From Halorubrum sp. CBA1229 (lineage in GTDB: Archaea; Halobacteriota; Halobacteria; Halobacteriales; Haloferacaceae), in the NCBI RefSeq assembly GCF_003721435.2, contig NZ_CP054585.1:186001-250000 (forward strand): 64,000 bases of DNA. The letters are read 5' to 3'. The position numbers and the translations under genes are program-made. Below, one piece after another: positions 34,354 to 43,478 of this stretch. Positions within the stretch are counted from its first letter, which is position 1; each line of letters begins with the position of its first letter. Below the pieces are notes generated by a model that worked only from the letters and a program-made list of their open reading frames with translations, had not been told where the DNA came from and searched no databases.

Positions 34354-35793
34354 ATGACGGGGACTAAGCCGAATATCTTCTGGATTACGCTAGATAGTGT
34401 GCGGGCAGATCACACCTCTTTGCACGGATACGGTCGAGATACCACTCCCGAACTTTCTCGAATCGCAGCTAGTCCAAGCGGAGTTCAATTTCAGCAGGGG
34501 ATTGCACACAGTACCCGCACTCCGGTTTCAGTTCCTTCTATGTTTACTGGTTTGGTTCCCTCCCGTCACCAAATGATCGGTCAGCGGTCCGGTAATGCGC
34601 TGCCGGCAGAGGTGGATACGGTTCCCGATCTCTTGTCAGAAATTGGCTATCATACCATCGGTGTCTCTGAAAATGGATATGCTGGAAAAGCTAAGGATAT
34701 TGACATACGTTTCGACGAATTCGTTAAATCCTCTCCGACAGAACTAAGTGATTTTTTAACCTACGACTTAGGTACTAGCTTTCTAAAATACTGGTTCAAT
34801 ATCCGTGAGCATGGGCCAGGATTTACTGCTAGTATTAGTGCACACGGAAAGCAGAATTCGTTTTTTACCTCAGATATTGCAAAGCGTAAGATTAGGAAAT
34901 ATGCTAACTCCGGCGACCCGATTTTCTGTTATATTCACTACAACGATCCTCATCATCCCTATGTCCCGCCGTCATCATTCGTGAACGAATATATATCTGA
35001 GATTGATGCGACAGCTAAAGAAGCAGTTGAGTTCTCTCTCGAAATGCATGATAAAATGTATGAGTGGATGGCAGACGAGTTACCGCTAACAGAGACAGAC
35101 TGGGGCAAGCTATACGCTATGTACGACGCTTGCATAAAGTATACCGACGCTTGTGTCGGGGCGTTGTTCGATTTTATCACGGAGAGGTTTGACAACGCAA
35201 TCGTTGTTATCACCGCGGATCATGGGGATCTATTCGGTGAATACGGACTTCTCGGTCATCACATGGTCCTTCACGATGGTCTCATTCATGTTCCTCTAAT
35301 CACACACGGACTGAAGGAAGTTACTCATCACGCGGATCGACCAACGCAGCATATAGACATCATGAAGACGCTACTCTCTCTTGTCGGTGCCGATACTAGT
35401 CAATTTCAAGGATATGACATCCGAACCCAGACAAGGGAAGTCGCCATTAGCCAAGACTATCGCGGGTCGGTTGACAATCCGGACTCTGAGAACTACGAAC
35501 GGATCAAAAAACACAATCCCAACGTCGATCTCTCCCATCTGCCAGCCTCAATGGTGACAGCTGCAAGAACCCGGGATTTCAAACTGATCCATACGGAGGA
35601 GAACACGATACTCTTTCAACTTCCGGATGAGTTAACTGACGTTAAAAATGAATTCCCAAACGTCCATTCTGAACTGTGTTCGTTCGTTAACGAATGGTTG
35701 GAGAACGAGGGGGAACCGATTGAGAGTTCGCCAACAGATCCTGAATTGGCCGGTGCGACAAAAAAGCATCTTGAAGAGATGGGCTACCTATGA
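34354..35793 (+). CDS. Sulfatase-like alkaline-phosphatase-superfamily hydrolase, type B copy 2
   Basis: A 479-residue sulfatase-fold protein. It starts with KPNIFWITLDSVRADHTSLHGYGRDTTPEL, the classical N-terminal metal site and loop. The nucleophile region is RTPVSVPSMFTGL, again Ser and not Cys. VVITADHGDLFGEYGLLGHH carries the C-terminal metal ligands. It ends HLEEMGYL. An alternative ATG six codons upstream (34336) is possible. It overlaps the following glycosyltransferase gene by ATGA, so the hydrolase and the transferase are co-translated, which suggests they modify the same glycan. The 260 bases before it are AT-rich and hold the promoter. Confidence 0.8.
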   Translation: MTGTKPNIFWITLDSVRADHTSLHGYGRDTTPELSRIAASPSGVQFQQGIAHSTRTPVSVPSMFTGLVPSRHQMIGQRSGNALPAEVDTVPDLLSEIGYHTIGVSENGYAGKAKDIDIRFDEFVKSSPTELSDFLTYDLGTSFLKYWFNIREHGPGFTASISAHGKQNSFFTSDIAKRKIRKYANSGDPIFCYIHYNDPHHPYVPPSSFVNEYISEIDATAKEAVEFSLEMHDKMYEWMADELPLTETDWGKLYAMYDACIKYTDACVGALFDFITERFDNAIVVITADHGDLFGEYGLLGHHMVLHDGLIHVPLITHGLKEVTHHADRPTQHIDIMKTLLSLVGADTSQFQGYDIRTQTREVAISQDYRGSVDNPDSENYERIKKHNPNVDLSHLPASMVTAARTRDFKLIHTEENTILFQLPDELTDVKNEFPNVHSELCSFVNEWLENEGEPIESSPTDPELAGATKKHLEEMGYL

Positions 35794-37010
35794 ATCCCAG
35801 ACCTAAGGACCAATATATGGACACAAAACAAACAGATCTAGATCAAGTAGCAGTTGCTCACTGGGGAGAACACGTCAACGGCGGTGGTGACCGCGTTGCC
35901 TGGGAACTCTCACGAGTGTTCCAAGGTGGGCCGCTGTTCGTGGGATGGCAGGACAAGAGTATTGAACCTCATGATATCGAGACGCAGCAACTCATTAACG
36001 GTCGACTGAGTAGGTGGGCATTAGAGCGGGGTGGCATCGCGAGGATGGTAGCACACATGCTTGGGTGGCAGGTGGCCGACCCTCTTCGGGATTACGATGT
36101 GCTCGTAACAAGCGGGAACGAGCCGCTGTTCTACGTACCACCGACCGAACAGGTCTGGGTGGCGTACATCCATCACACGAATCGTCGTCAATCTGACCAG
36201 ATTCAAGAGGTTGAGAACGGTAAATTCGGACCCCTAATGCTGCTGTTCTACTACGCGATCCGTGTCGCGTTCGACCACAACACGCACAAACCAGATGTCT
36301 TCCTCGCCAACTCTGAACAAGTGAAACGACGGATGATCCGCTACTGGGGGGTTTCCGAAGAAAAAATAGACGTAGTATATCCGCCAGTGAGCACTAACGC
36401 CTACTCGCCTCATGATGCCGAGACTGGCGACTACTACCTCACGCTGTCGCGGCTTGATTGGCACAAAAGTGTCGATGACATCCTGCGTGCGTTCGACAAT
36501 CTTGACGAGAAACTCGTGGTCGCTGGAGATGGTCCCGAACGTGACGACCTCGAGCGAATTGCGAGCGAAAATGTCGAATTCGCCGGCTACGTTAGCGAGG
36601 AAAAAAAGAAGCAACTGCTCGCCGGCGCAAAAGCGTTCATTTTCAACGGACAAGACGAGGATTTCGGTATCTCTCCTGTGGAGGCCTTGGCCGCTGGAAC
36701 GCCACTGCTGGGTGTCGAAGAGGGAATGACACAGTACCAAGTCATCGAGGGGAAAACGGGGTACACATTTGAACGAGAAGAGTCGGGACGCACGATTCGG
36801 AGAGTGGTTCAACAGTTTGAGGATAACGGTGTCGACTGGGATACCCAAAAGATCGCTTCTTTTGCGGACCGCTTCTCTGTCCAAGCGTTTCACGATCGTA
36901 TGCACGAGGCAGTCGCTCACGCAGTCGAGAACGCGGACCTGACTCCGGAGTGGTACTCCGAAGTCGAAAACATATCATCTAATCCGGAGCAAGGCTTCAC
37001 AGAAAATTAA
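35790..37010 (+). CDS. Family 4 glycosyltransferase (GT-B)
   Basis: A 406-residue GT-B glycosyltransferase. The C-terminal donor domain has YYLTLSRLDWHKSVDDILRAF, KLVVAGDGPERDDLERIA, FAGYVSEEKKKQLL and DEDFGISPVEALAAGTPLLG, the EX7E-type motif of GT4. The N-terminal acceptor domain has GGGDRVAWELSRVF and YIHHTNRR. The ATG lies in the stop of the upstream hydrolase (ATGA). It would add a sugar to a lipid-linked or surface glycan on the cytoplasmic side. The donor sugar is not readable from the sequence. Confidence 0.88.
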   Translation: MNPRPKDQYMDTKQTDLDQVAVAHWGEHVNGGGDRVAWELSRVFQGGPLFVGWQDKSIEPHDIETQQLINGRLSRWALERGGIARMVAHMLGWQVADPLRDYDVLVTSGNEPLFYVPPTEQVWVAYIHHTNRRQSDQIQEVENGKFGPLMLLFYYAIRVAFDHNTHKPDVFLANSEQVKRRMIRYWGVSEEKIDVVYPPVSTNAYSPHDAETGDYYLTLSRLDWHKSVDDILRAFDNLDEKLVVAGDGPERDDLERIASENVEFAGYVSEEKKKQLLAGAKAFIFNGQDEDFGISPVEALAAGTPLLGVEEGMTQYQVIEGKTGYTFEREESGRTIRRVVQQFEDNGVDWDTQKIASFADRFSVQAFHDRMHEAVAHAVENADLTPEWYSEVENISSNPEQGFTEN

Positions 37011-37025
37011 GTGCGCTTTGTGTGC

Positions 37026-37970
37026 TCACCGAATGAACTGCTTAACGAACGTCAGCAGCGGGCCATTTCTGTTAACGCCGAACAGCGCGATGATGAACAT
37101 CGCGTAGGAGATCGGCCGGACCGGATACCGAACAATAGCGAGTCCGAGGTGCTTCAGCGCCTTCCGGCGGTTCCCGTTGGATTCGTAGTCTCGACCGATG
37201 ACGTGGTGGTGATACGAATAGATGCGGCTTCGGGTACCGAAATCAAGGTCTGCTGCGCGTTCTTTGACCTTCTCGAAGACCGCGAGGTCGCCCTCAATTC
37301 GGCTGTCGAAGTCCTTCGAGATGCTGTTCGGTTGTTCGCGCTTGTCAACGAGAACCTCGTCCACGTAATCGACCTCGTAGTGTTCTGTGATGCGGAGCCA
37401 GAGATCATAATCTTGGCGGCTTGGCATGTCGGTGTCAAATCCACCGACTTCCTCTAGTACGTCTCGTCGAACCATCACCGTCGAGGTGGGATGGACGCGA
37501 TCGCGCTCCAGCTCGTCGACGTAGATGTCTCCCCTCGCTTCAGGATATCGTTCCCACTCGGTACCATCGAGTTCGTACTGGACGAATCCAGTGTAAACGA
37601 GGCCAATCTCGTCGTATCTCTCTTCGAAGACGCGGTGCTGCTTCTCGAGTTTGGTCTCTTTCCACGTATCGTCTGCGTCCAAGAATGCTAAGAAAGTGCC
37701 ACGAGCAGCCTCAACACCGGTGTTTCTAGCTGCACCTGCACCCAAATTCTTTTCATGAGAAACAAGTCGAGCATTGGGGAACTCACTCACTACTGCGTCT
37801 ATGTCTGCACTGGAATTGTCGTCCACTACGACAACTTCGAACTGATCGTAGGTCTGTTGGAAAACGCTTTCAAGGGCATCACTGAGCAACTCTGGTTGCT
37901 CGTAAACGGGAATAATGATGGTTGTATCCACAGTATCTACGGTATTCTTTGTTGTCATAATACAGTTCAT
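37026..37970 (-). CDS. Family 2 glycosyltransferase
   Basis: A 314-residue GT-A enzyme: TTIIIPVYEQPELLSDALESVFQQTY at the N-terminus, VVVVDDNSSADID, GAGAARNTGVEAA, and DxD in LAFLDADDTW near residue 95, followed by SRQDYDLWLRI, the typical acceptor/catalytic Asp region. A C-terminal hydrophobic stretch (ISYAMFIIALFG) may bind the membrane. A second in-frame ATG at 37958 is also possible. It is convergent with the GT4 gene. The sugar is unknown. Confidence 0.87.
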   Translation of the reverse strand: MNCIMTTKNTVDTVDTTIIIPVYEQPELLSDALESVFQQTYDQFEVVVVDDNSSADIDAVVSEFPNARLVSHEKNLGAGAARNTGVEAARGTFLAFLDADDTWKETKLEKQHRVFEERYDEIGLVYTGFVQYELDGTEWERYPEARGDIYVDELERDRVHPTSTVMVRRDVLEEVGGFDTDMPSRQDYDLWLRITEHYEVDYVDEVLVDKREQPNSISKDFDSRIEGDLAVFEKVKERAADLDFGTRSRIYSYHHHVIGRDYESNGNRRKALKHLGLAIVRYPVRPISYAMFIIALFGVNRNGPLLTFVKQFIR

Positions 37971-38036
37971 GTCATTCTCAGTGTGATATTTTCGGACATC
38001 GTGTATTCCGTTCGTAGTTCTCCTGTCATTTTCTGT

Positions 38037-39464
38037 CTATGACTGGTTACGGACTAACGCTAGTGCACGTTCGAAGTTTTTGATTGGGGTATCGCAGAAA
38101 AATAACTGAGGGTCGATCTTTGTCTCCTCTACCGACGACAGCGCTGTTTGTAGCTGGTCTACATCTGAAACTACTGGAATATCGTATTCAGCCACTAATT
38201 GCTCCATATGACTAATTCCGTTTGTATCCACCAGTACCGTAGGTGTTCTAAATCGGAGACCTTCATAGACAGCAGTTGAGTATACACCAACTTGAGTAGA
38301 CGCTCGACTCAATAACTCATACAGTGCTACTTCATCAGCGACCACGTTAACGTCAGATTCCAAGAGCCAAGGGTAATTTGTACGCCACCGATTGTACTCT
38401 CCTGGATGAAGCTTATACGTTATAGCTACGTCCTGTCGCCATTCCTCGGCCAGCTCGGTAGCTAATTTACTCAGCTGTTCACCAATTGTTCCTTGCGAAA
38501 TGAACACTATCTCTTCCCTATTCTCAGCATTCCGATACTGCTGATATTCCCGTTCCAAGTACTGATAGCCGACAGGGAACACGTCCTCCTCGTCCACTGG
38601 CAGCTCAACACCGTCGGTCCATACCGGCCCGAAAGTGAACAGAAAATCCGGTGCACACTGCTTCTCCCGGTTACCGGGAAAACTATAACCAAGATGGTAT
38701 TTATCTATAGTCCCATGCTGTAGTTCTACGACGGGGATATCGGCCTCAGAACAGGCTTCGATGAAGGTCTCACGTCCGTATCCAACAACGACGAAGGCGA
38801 TCTCGGGGGAGACGCGTTCTAGCAAACAACGATATAGAGGTAAATATACGCGCCGATCAGTCAACTCCTCGTACGCGAGTTGGCCGATATCAACATCGAC
38901 ACCGAATCGTTGTTTGAGTTCTGTTTTAATTTCTGCCACCCGCGATGATGTCAGTCGTTCACCCCTCCGTGTGAGTTTTCGATAAATAGTACTGGTGAAG
39001 GTGATTACGTCCAAGTAGTCTACGTTATTGGTCTTCGGCGGTCGATGGTGAGTTAGGTTGTGGTCCGACTCGAGGTACTGGTGATCGAGCGGGAGTTTTT
39101 CGAAAAGAGGATCGACGTACAGATCCCACCAGTAACCGTCGTTGAGTTGCTTTCGCCGCTGATGGCCCCAAATCAGCAGGTCGTGCTCGTCGCCGAACAG
39201 GGGGTTGCGGAACGCAATATTCCGAGCCCACAGATATCCCCCTCGAAGAAAGTCGGTCGTGTCCTTCTCGATCGAGTCCTGAGGCTGGCCGAAGACTCCG
39301 CTTGCTTGAAGAACTGAACGGTACACCGAGAATCGAAGACGTTCCCAGAGCGGAATATCGTTCTCTCGCCACTCGAACAACGAGAGGTCGGACTCGAGCT
39401 CCAAGAACGCCTGATACACGTCTCGTAATTCATCGCCGTGAAATGAGATTTCGTTACCAGTCAT
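38037..39464 (-). CDS. Capsule/polysialyltransferase-like GT-B glycosyltransferase
   Basis: A 475-residue soluble protein of low GC content. The C-terminal half resembles GT-B enzymes that polymerise or transfer acidic sugars and polyols: ELQHGTIDKYHLGY, TFGPVWTDGVELP, a donor-binding ITYKLHPGEYNRW near residue 345, and GVYSTAVYEGL with TPTVLVDTNG. The LHPGE and YST patterns are shared by capsule-type, polysialyl- and Kdo-transferase-like families. NeuA and NeuB-like genes lie 3-5 kb away, so transfer of a CMP-activated nonulosonic acid is a reasonable inference. The N-terminal half is not recognised. Confidence 0.65.
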   Translation of the reverse strand: MTGNEISFHGDELRDVYQAFLELESDLSLFEWRENDIPLWERLRFSVYRSVLQASGVFGQPQDSIEKDTTDFLRGGYLWARNIAFRNPLFGDEHDLLIWGHQRRKQLNDGYWWDLYVDPLFEKLPLDHQYLESDHNLTHHRPPKTNNVDYLDVITFTSTIYRKLTRRGERLTSSRVAEIKTELKQRFGVDVDIGQLAYEELTDRRVYLPLYRCLLERVSPEIAFVVVGYGRETFIEACSEADIPVVELQHGTIDKYHLGYSFPGNREKQCAPDFLFTFGPVWTDGVELPVDEEDVFPVGYQYLEREYQQYRNAENREEIVFISQGTIGEQLSKLATELAEEWRQDVAITYKLHPGEYNRWRTNYPWLLESDVNVVADEVALYELLSRASTQVGVYSTAVYEGLRFRTPTVLVDTNGISHMEQLVAEYDIPVVSDVDQLQTALSSVEETKIDPQLFFCDTPIKNFERALALVRNQS

Positions 39465-39619
39465 GTTATCACGACTTTTCGGTGAGTCCGAGAATCTATT
39501 GGTTTTTATTTTATATTATTTGGGACTGTATATTTGGTCAGCTCCGTCCAATTGAGCCTTGTCTTAGCGGCGACAGAGTTTCAAGTATTTGGATTGAACG
39601 ATACCAGTTGGTACTGAAA

Positions 39620-40681
39620 GAGGGTGTCATAGAACGGTTACCACACCAAAGAGCAGGGTGAACGCTGAGGTGGATGAGTTCAGCGACCCTGCAAGATGAG
39701 CCTTCGGTAGAGTCGTTCTTCAATGTCGCGGAGACCGAGACACTAGCGTTGTTTGAGCATCTTTCCTTCGAGTTTCTCGAAGAGTTCGACGTGTTCGCCC
39801 CGGCGTAGACGGGGCGAACACGAGAACATGAACCACCAGAGCTGATGCGTGGCTTCCTTTATTGCTACTACCACGACATCTACGGGATCCGTCCCGTTGA
39901 ACGAGAGCTCCGGAACACGGTCGTCTGGCTGAGCTGTGGCTTCGATCGACCGCCGTCAAGAGATGCGGTTGATCGCTTTCTCACCGATCTTGAACACGTC
40001 GTAGATGAGGTCTTTGACCGACTCGTCGAGCAGGCCGCTCGGCGCGGCCTGCTCGACTTGACCTACTGTATCGATTCAACTGACGTGAGGGCGATGCCTG
40101 CCGATCAAGACGCCTCGAAGTGCTACGATCCAACCGACGACGAGTACTACTACGGCTGTACGATCGTCTCGACCGGGCAAAAGATCCCGATTGCGGCGGA
40201 GTTCACAGAGAGTAAGCAAGCGCCAGAGGAGACGGCGATGCGCGTCACGCGTGACGCGCTCGCCGTCGCCACACCGATCTGGATGCTTGGAGACAGCGCC
40301 TACGACACGCTCAACTGGCACGACCACCTGCTGGCCGCAGGGGTCGTGCCAGTCGCTCCGTACAACGCCCGAAACACCGACGACCCGAAAGATATCGAGT
40401 ACAGGGTCGAAGACCGCATTGACGAACACAGCGAAGACGTTCAATTGAAACAATCCACCTTGGATGAGACGTACAACCGCCGTACCGGAGTCGAACGAAC
40501 CAACGAATCAGTGAAGGACTGCGGCCTCGGGCGAACGCACGCCCGAGGCCGCGTCCATGCACGAGCGCAGGTATTCCTGGCACTCTGTCTGCGTCTTGTC
40601 GTCGCAATCACCAACTACGAACGCGGAGACAATCCGGGAAGCACGATCATCACCGTGTGAGAACTCTTCTATGACACCCTC
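39620..40681 (+). mobile_element. DDE insertion sequence with 15-bp terminal repeats and 7-bp target duplication
   Basis: A 1062-base IS bounded by perfect inverted repeats GAGGGTGTCATAGAA (39620-39634) and its complement (40667-40681). Immediately outside both ends is the direct repeat ACTGAAA (39613-39619 and 40682-40688), the target-site duplication. It carries one transposase gene that contains a stop codon. It is inserted between the polysialyltransferase-like gene and the FkbM gene. Confidence 0.9.
39674..40660 (+). pseudogene. IS5-type DDE transposase with in-frame amber codon
   Basis: The frame from ATG 39674 to 40660 (329 codons) encodes a full haloarchaeal transposase, interrupted once by TAG at 39806-39808 after FLEEFDVFAPA; the frame resumes unchanged with TGRTREHEPPELMRG. 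The DDE residues are visible: Asp in YCIDSTDVRAM, Asp in WMLGDSAYDTL and Glu in GVERTNESVKD. A restart at the ATG at 39845 would give a 271-residue protein lacking the N-terminal DNA-binding part. The element is fresh-looking (perfect TIRs and TSD), so the mutation is recent, or the element is now moved only in trans. Confidence 0.85.
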
Positions 40682-40800
40682 ACTGAAAGTTAGTCGCAAA
40701 CTCAACTTCTGAATACTTCCAGACAAATAGAAAGAGCCGATCTCCCGAATAGACCAAATTACACCTATCTGGAAGGGATATCGTTAATTATCCATAGTAC

Positions 40801-41628
40801 ATGCAGGAGGATATGCGTTCGCTAGCGGCAGCATTTATTGACGAGGTTCGCTCTGGGGGTGTTCGCGGCGCAGCAGCTGCCACACATGATTATCTATCGT
40901 ACCGTCTCTCCCCCATTATCCAGCCGCTTTCTGACACCCTCTATAATTACGTCGCGATCCGGAATGCGCCAGTCGAGCACTATGGCGTTCGACTGCCGAC
41001 CGACGCAGCAGTCTTCTCGAAGAACGTAAGAGCGCGCTTCGCACGGGGTGACTACGAAGCCGAGGAGGCTGAGGCGCTCCAACAATACTACGATGGTACA
41101 CATGATTTAATCGACTTGGGCGCCTCAACAGGATTCTTGAGTGCGTTTGCGGACAACCTTGCGGACGCATCATCACAGGTTGTTGCCGTAGAAGCAAACC
41201 CTGACCTAATCCCAATTCTCAAGCAAACAAAACAGATGAACGGGGCATCTTACAAGATCGACAATCGTGCATATCAATCGAGTGGTGGCACTGCAACGTT
41301 CAATCGGCACAATCTCACTGTCGGTGGCAGTATACAGCGTGAAACTGATGATCAAGTGTCAGTTCCAGCTGTGTCACTCGCTGACCTCATCGATGATCAT
41401 GGCTTACAGAACCCAGTCGTGATCTGTGATATAGAAGGCGGCGAAGTTGATCTGGTGATGAACGAACTGCATATACTCGAAAATGTCTGTCCGTTATTAA
41501 TATTGGAAACACATTGGTTCGCCTCCGGTATTGAGGAAGCCGAAAAAGCGCTTACATCTTCACAGTTCAATTTGATTGCAGAATTTGATGGTACTCTTGT
41601 ATATGAGAACTCAGGGATATATAATTAA
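40801..41628 (+). CDS. FkbM family methyltransferase
   Basis: A 275-residue SAM-dependent methyltransferase. The SAM-binding motif is DLIDLGASTGFLSAFA near residue 100, followed by VVAVEANPDLIPILKQ and the FkbM-typical VICDIEGGEVDLV near residue 205. The first 80 residues are helical and not conserved. FkbM enzymes O-methylate hydroxyls of sugars and antibiotics. In this glycan locus it probably methylates a glycan sugar, as AglP does in Haloferax (a different methyltransferase). It follows the IS element; the promoter lies in the 120 bases between. Confidence 0.85.
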   Translation: MQEDMRSLAAAFIDEVRSGGVRGAAAATHDYLSYRLSPIIQPLSDTLYNYVAIRNAPVEHYGVRLPTDAAVFSKNVRARFARGDYEAEEAEALQQYYDGTHDLIDLGASTGFLSAFADNLADASSQVVAVEANPDLIPILKQTKQMNGASYKIDNRAYQSSGGTATFNRHNLTVGGSIQRETDDQVSVPAVSLADLIDDHGLQNPVVICDIEGGEVDLVMNELHILENVCPLLILETHWFASGIEEAEKALTSSQFNLIAEFDGTLVYENSGIYN

Positions 41629-41663
41629 ATACTACTATTTTCAACCACCAGCGATACAAAAAT

Positions 41664-42608
41664 ATGAATTCGTCAATTGAAACCCTATTTACAGGTCTCA
41701 GACACCCTAATCGAGCAGTCAAATACATTCTTAGCGGAGCACGCCAAACGGTTCAAAACGCTTATTTCAGGTTGAAGTACGGCGATGGAATTGACGTAAC
41801 CGACCGTGACTGGGATAATCTTATTTTGTTAGATGCGTGCCGGTACGACTATTTCAAAGAGGAGAACCATATTGAAGGGGACTTAGAGCCAGTGGTTTCT
41901 AAGGGATCACGAAGTTGGGAGTTTATGATGAAAAACTTTGAAGGAAATGACTTATCAGATACCGTTTATGTGACCGCAAATCCGTTTGCCGATCAACTTT
42001 CAGACGATATCTTCTACACCGTCGAACCAGTGTTTCACGATTGGTACGATGATGCCGGAACGGTTCGCCCTGAAAAAATCGTTGAGGCAGCACGTTCCGC
42101 TCAGGAATTATACCCCCAGAAGCGCCTCATCATTCATTTCATGCAGCCTCACGACCCCTATCTTGGTAACACAGGTGCCGAACTCCGAGACCGATTTAAC
42201 CTTCATGGGTGGAACAAATATCACGGACACAATAATAAAGAGCATAGCCAGTCCGGTAATAGTGTGTGGGACAAAGTGAAAACAGGAGAAATCAGCCATG
42301 AAACGCTCCGAACGGCGTATAGAGAGAATCTTAACCTTGTGCTTGAGCACGCAGATACGCTCGTAACGGAGCTGGATGGACGAACCGTCATTACCGCTGA
42401 TCATGGCGAACTCTTGGGAGACCAATGGATAGGCCCACAGTATGGGCATCCAGGTGGCGTCTACACTGAGGATTTATGTATCGTTCCGTGGCTCGTCATT
42501 GAGTCAGAGACTCGTCGTGTTGTTAAATCAGAGGATCCGATTGGGTTCGATCGCCTTGATGAAACGACGAGAAAGGATCGCCTCCGCGATTTAGGCTACA
42601 TTACGTAG
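41664..42608 (+). CDS. Alkaline-phosphatase-superfamily hydrolase, type A copy 2
   Basis: A 314-residue protein, the same subfamily as 30936-31922: DWDNLILLDACRYDYF at the N-terminal metal site, GSRSWEFM as candidate nucleophile region, HFMQPHDPYLG, VITADHGELLGD and YGHPGGVY as further metal ligands, and the C-terminal RLRDLGYIT. No clear membrane anchor is seen. It lies 35 bases behind the FkbM gene on the same strand, probably an operon. The substrate is unknown; phospho- or sulfo-ester chemistry on glycans is the family expectation. Confidence 0.78.
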   Translation: MNSSIETLFTGLRHPNRAVKYILSGARQTVQNAYFRLKYGDGIDVTDRDWDNLILLDACRYDYFKEENHIEGDLEPVVSKGSRSWEFMMKNFEGNDLSDTVYVTANPFADQLSDDIFYTVEPVFHDWYDDAGTVRPEKIVEAARSAQELYPQKRLIIHFMQPHDPYLGNTGAELRDRFNLHGWNKYHGHNNKEHSQSGNSVWDKVKTGEISHETLRTAYRENLNLVLEHADTLVTELDGRTVITADHGELLGDQWIGPQYGHPGGVYTEDLCIVPWLVIESETRRVVKSEDPIGFDRLDETTRKDRLRDLGYIT

Positions 42609-42779
42609 GTACTCATAATGCTTCATGCGAAAAATTTTCACTAATTAATCTGTGAATGTAATTCTTGATGTAATCATTCTAGCCCTTGACCAGATCTACC
42701 TCTTAGAAGCGAACTTTGCGAAGTCAACTAATTGCTCACAAAAGCCAAAAGTCATAAAGAAAAGATTAGAATATAGCGT

Positions 42780-43478
42780 GTGACCGTTTCAATCATCCCC
42801 GCACGCGGCGGCAGTAAGGCTATTCCCAAAAAAAATATTGTCGATTTCCTCGGGAATCCCCTAATTGAGTACACCATCGAGCAATCGAAATCTTGCGAGA
42901 GGATCGATGAAACGTACGTATCGACGGACGACAATGAAATTGCAGAGGTTAGTCGGGAAGCAGGAGCAACGGTCATTGACCGCCCTGAAGAGATCGCTGG
43001 AGACTTCGCCTCCACTGAGGACGCATTGTTACATGCCCTCGGGGAAATGCGAGCAGATGGTGTTCACCCCACAACAGTCGTCCTGCTCCAGTGTACCTCA
43101 CCACTGCGGCGCGAGAGCGACATCCCCGCGACCGTTGAGTTAGTCGAAGAAGATCGTTTCGACTCGGCACTCACTTGCTGTGAGGACCACAAGTTCTATT
43201 GGGAGCTATCCGACCAAGGTGTGGCAGAACCGATCAACTACGATCCGAAGAATCGGTCCATGCGTCAGAATTTATCGAAGCGATATCAGGAGAACGGATC
43301 GGTGTATGCCGTACAAACGGAATTGCTCGAGGAAGAGGAGTGTCGTTTAGGCGGAGACATCGGGATACACGAGATGCCGGAGACGCACAGTTTCGAGATC
43401 GATACCTACGAGGATTTAGAAATTGTGGAACAACTGGGTCGGTCAGTTGATTTCCATCACTGCGGACTACTAGACTAA
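42780..43478 (+). CDS. neuA: CMP-nonulosonate (NeuA/LegF-type) cytidylyltransferase
   Basis: A 232-residue nucleotidyltransferase activating a nonulosonic acid with CTP. The N-terminal IIPARGGSKAIPKKNI is the CTP-binding signature of CMP-sialate synthetases. LIEYTIEQ, YVSTDDNEIAEV, VLLQCTSPLRRESDI and NGSVYAV, HSFEIDTYEDLEI follow in the family order. The start is GTG at 42780. It converges with the NeuB-like gene and their stop codons overlap by 4 bases. Which nonulosonic acid is used (neuraminic, legionaminic or pseudaminic-like) cannot be told. Confidence 0.88.
   Translation: MTVSIIPARGGSKAIPKKNIVDFLGNPLIEYTIEQSKSCERIDETYVSTDDNEIAEVSREAGATVIDRPEEIAGDFASTEDALLHALGEMRADGVHPTTVVLLQCTSPLRRESDIPATVELVEEDRFDSALTCCEDHKFYWELSDQGVAEPINYDPKNRSMRQNLSKRYQENGSVYAVQTELLEEEECRLGGDIGIHEMPETHSFEIDTYEDLEIVEQLGRSVDFHHCGLLD

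Noticed and set aside
39806-39808. TAG as pyrrolysine or another recoded residue in the transposase
   Set aside because: Haloarchaea are not known to use pyrrolysine. A simple nonsense mutation in a transposase needs no special explanation.
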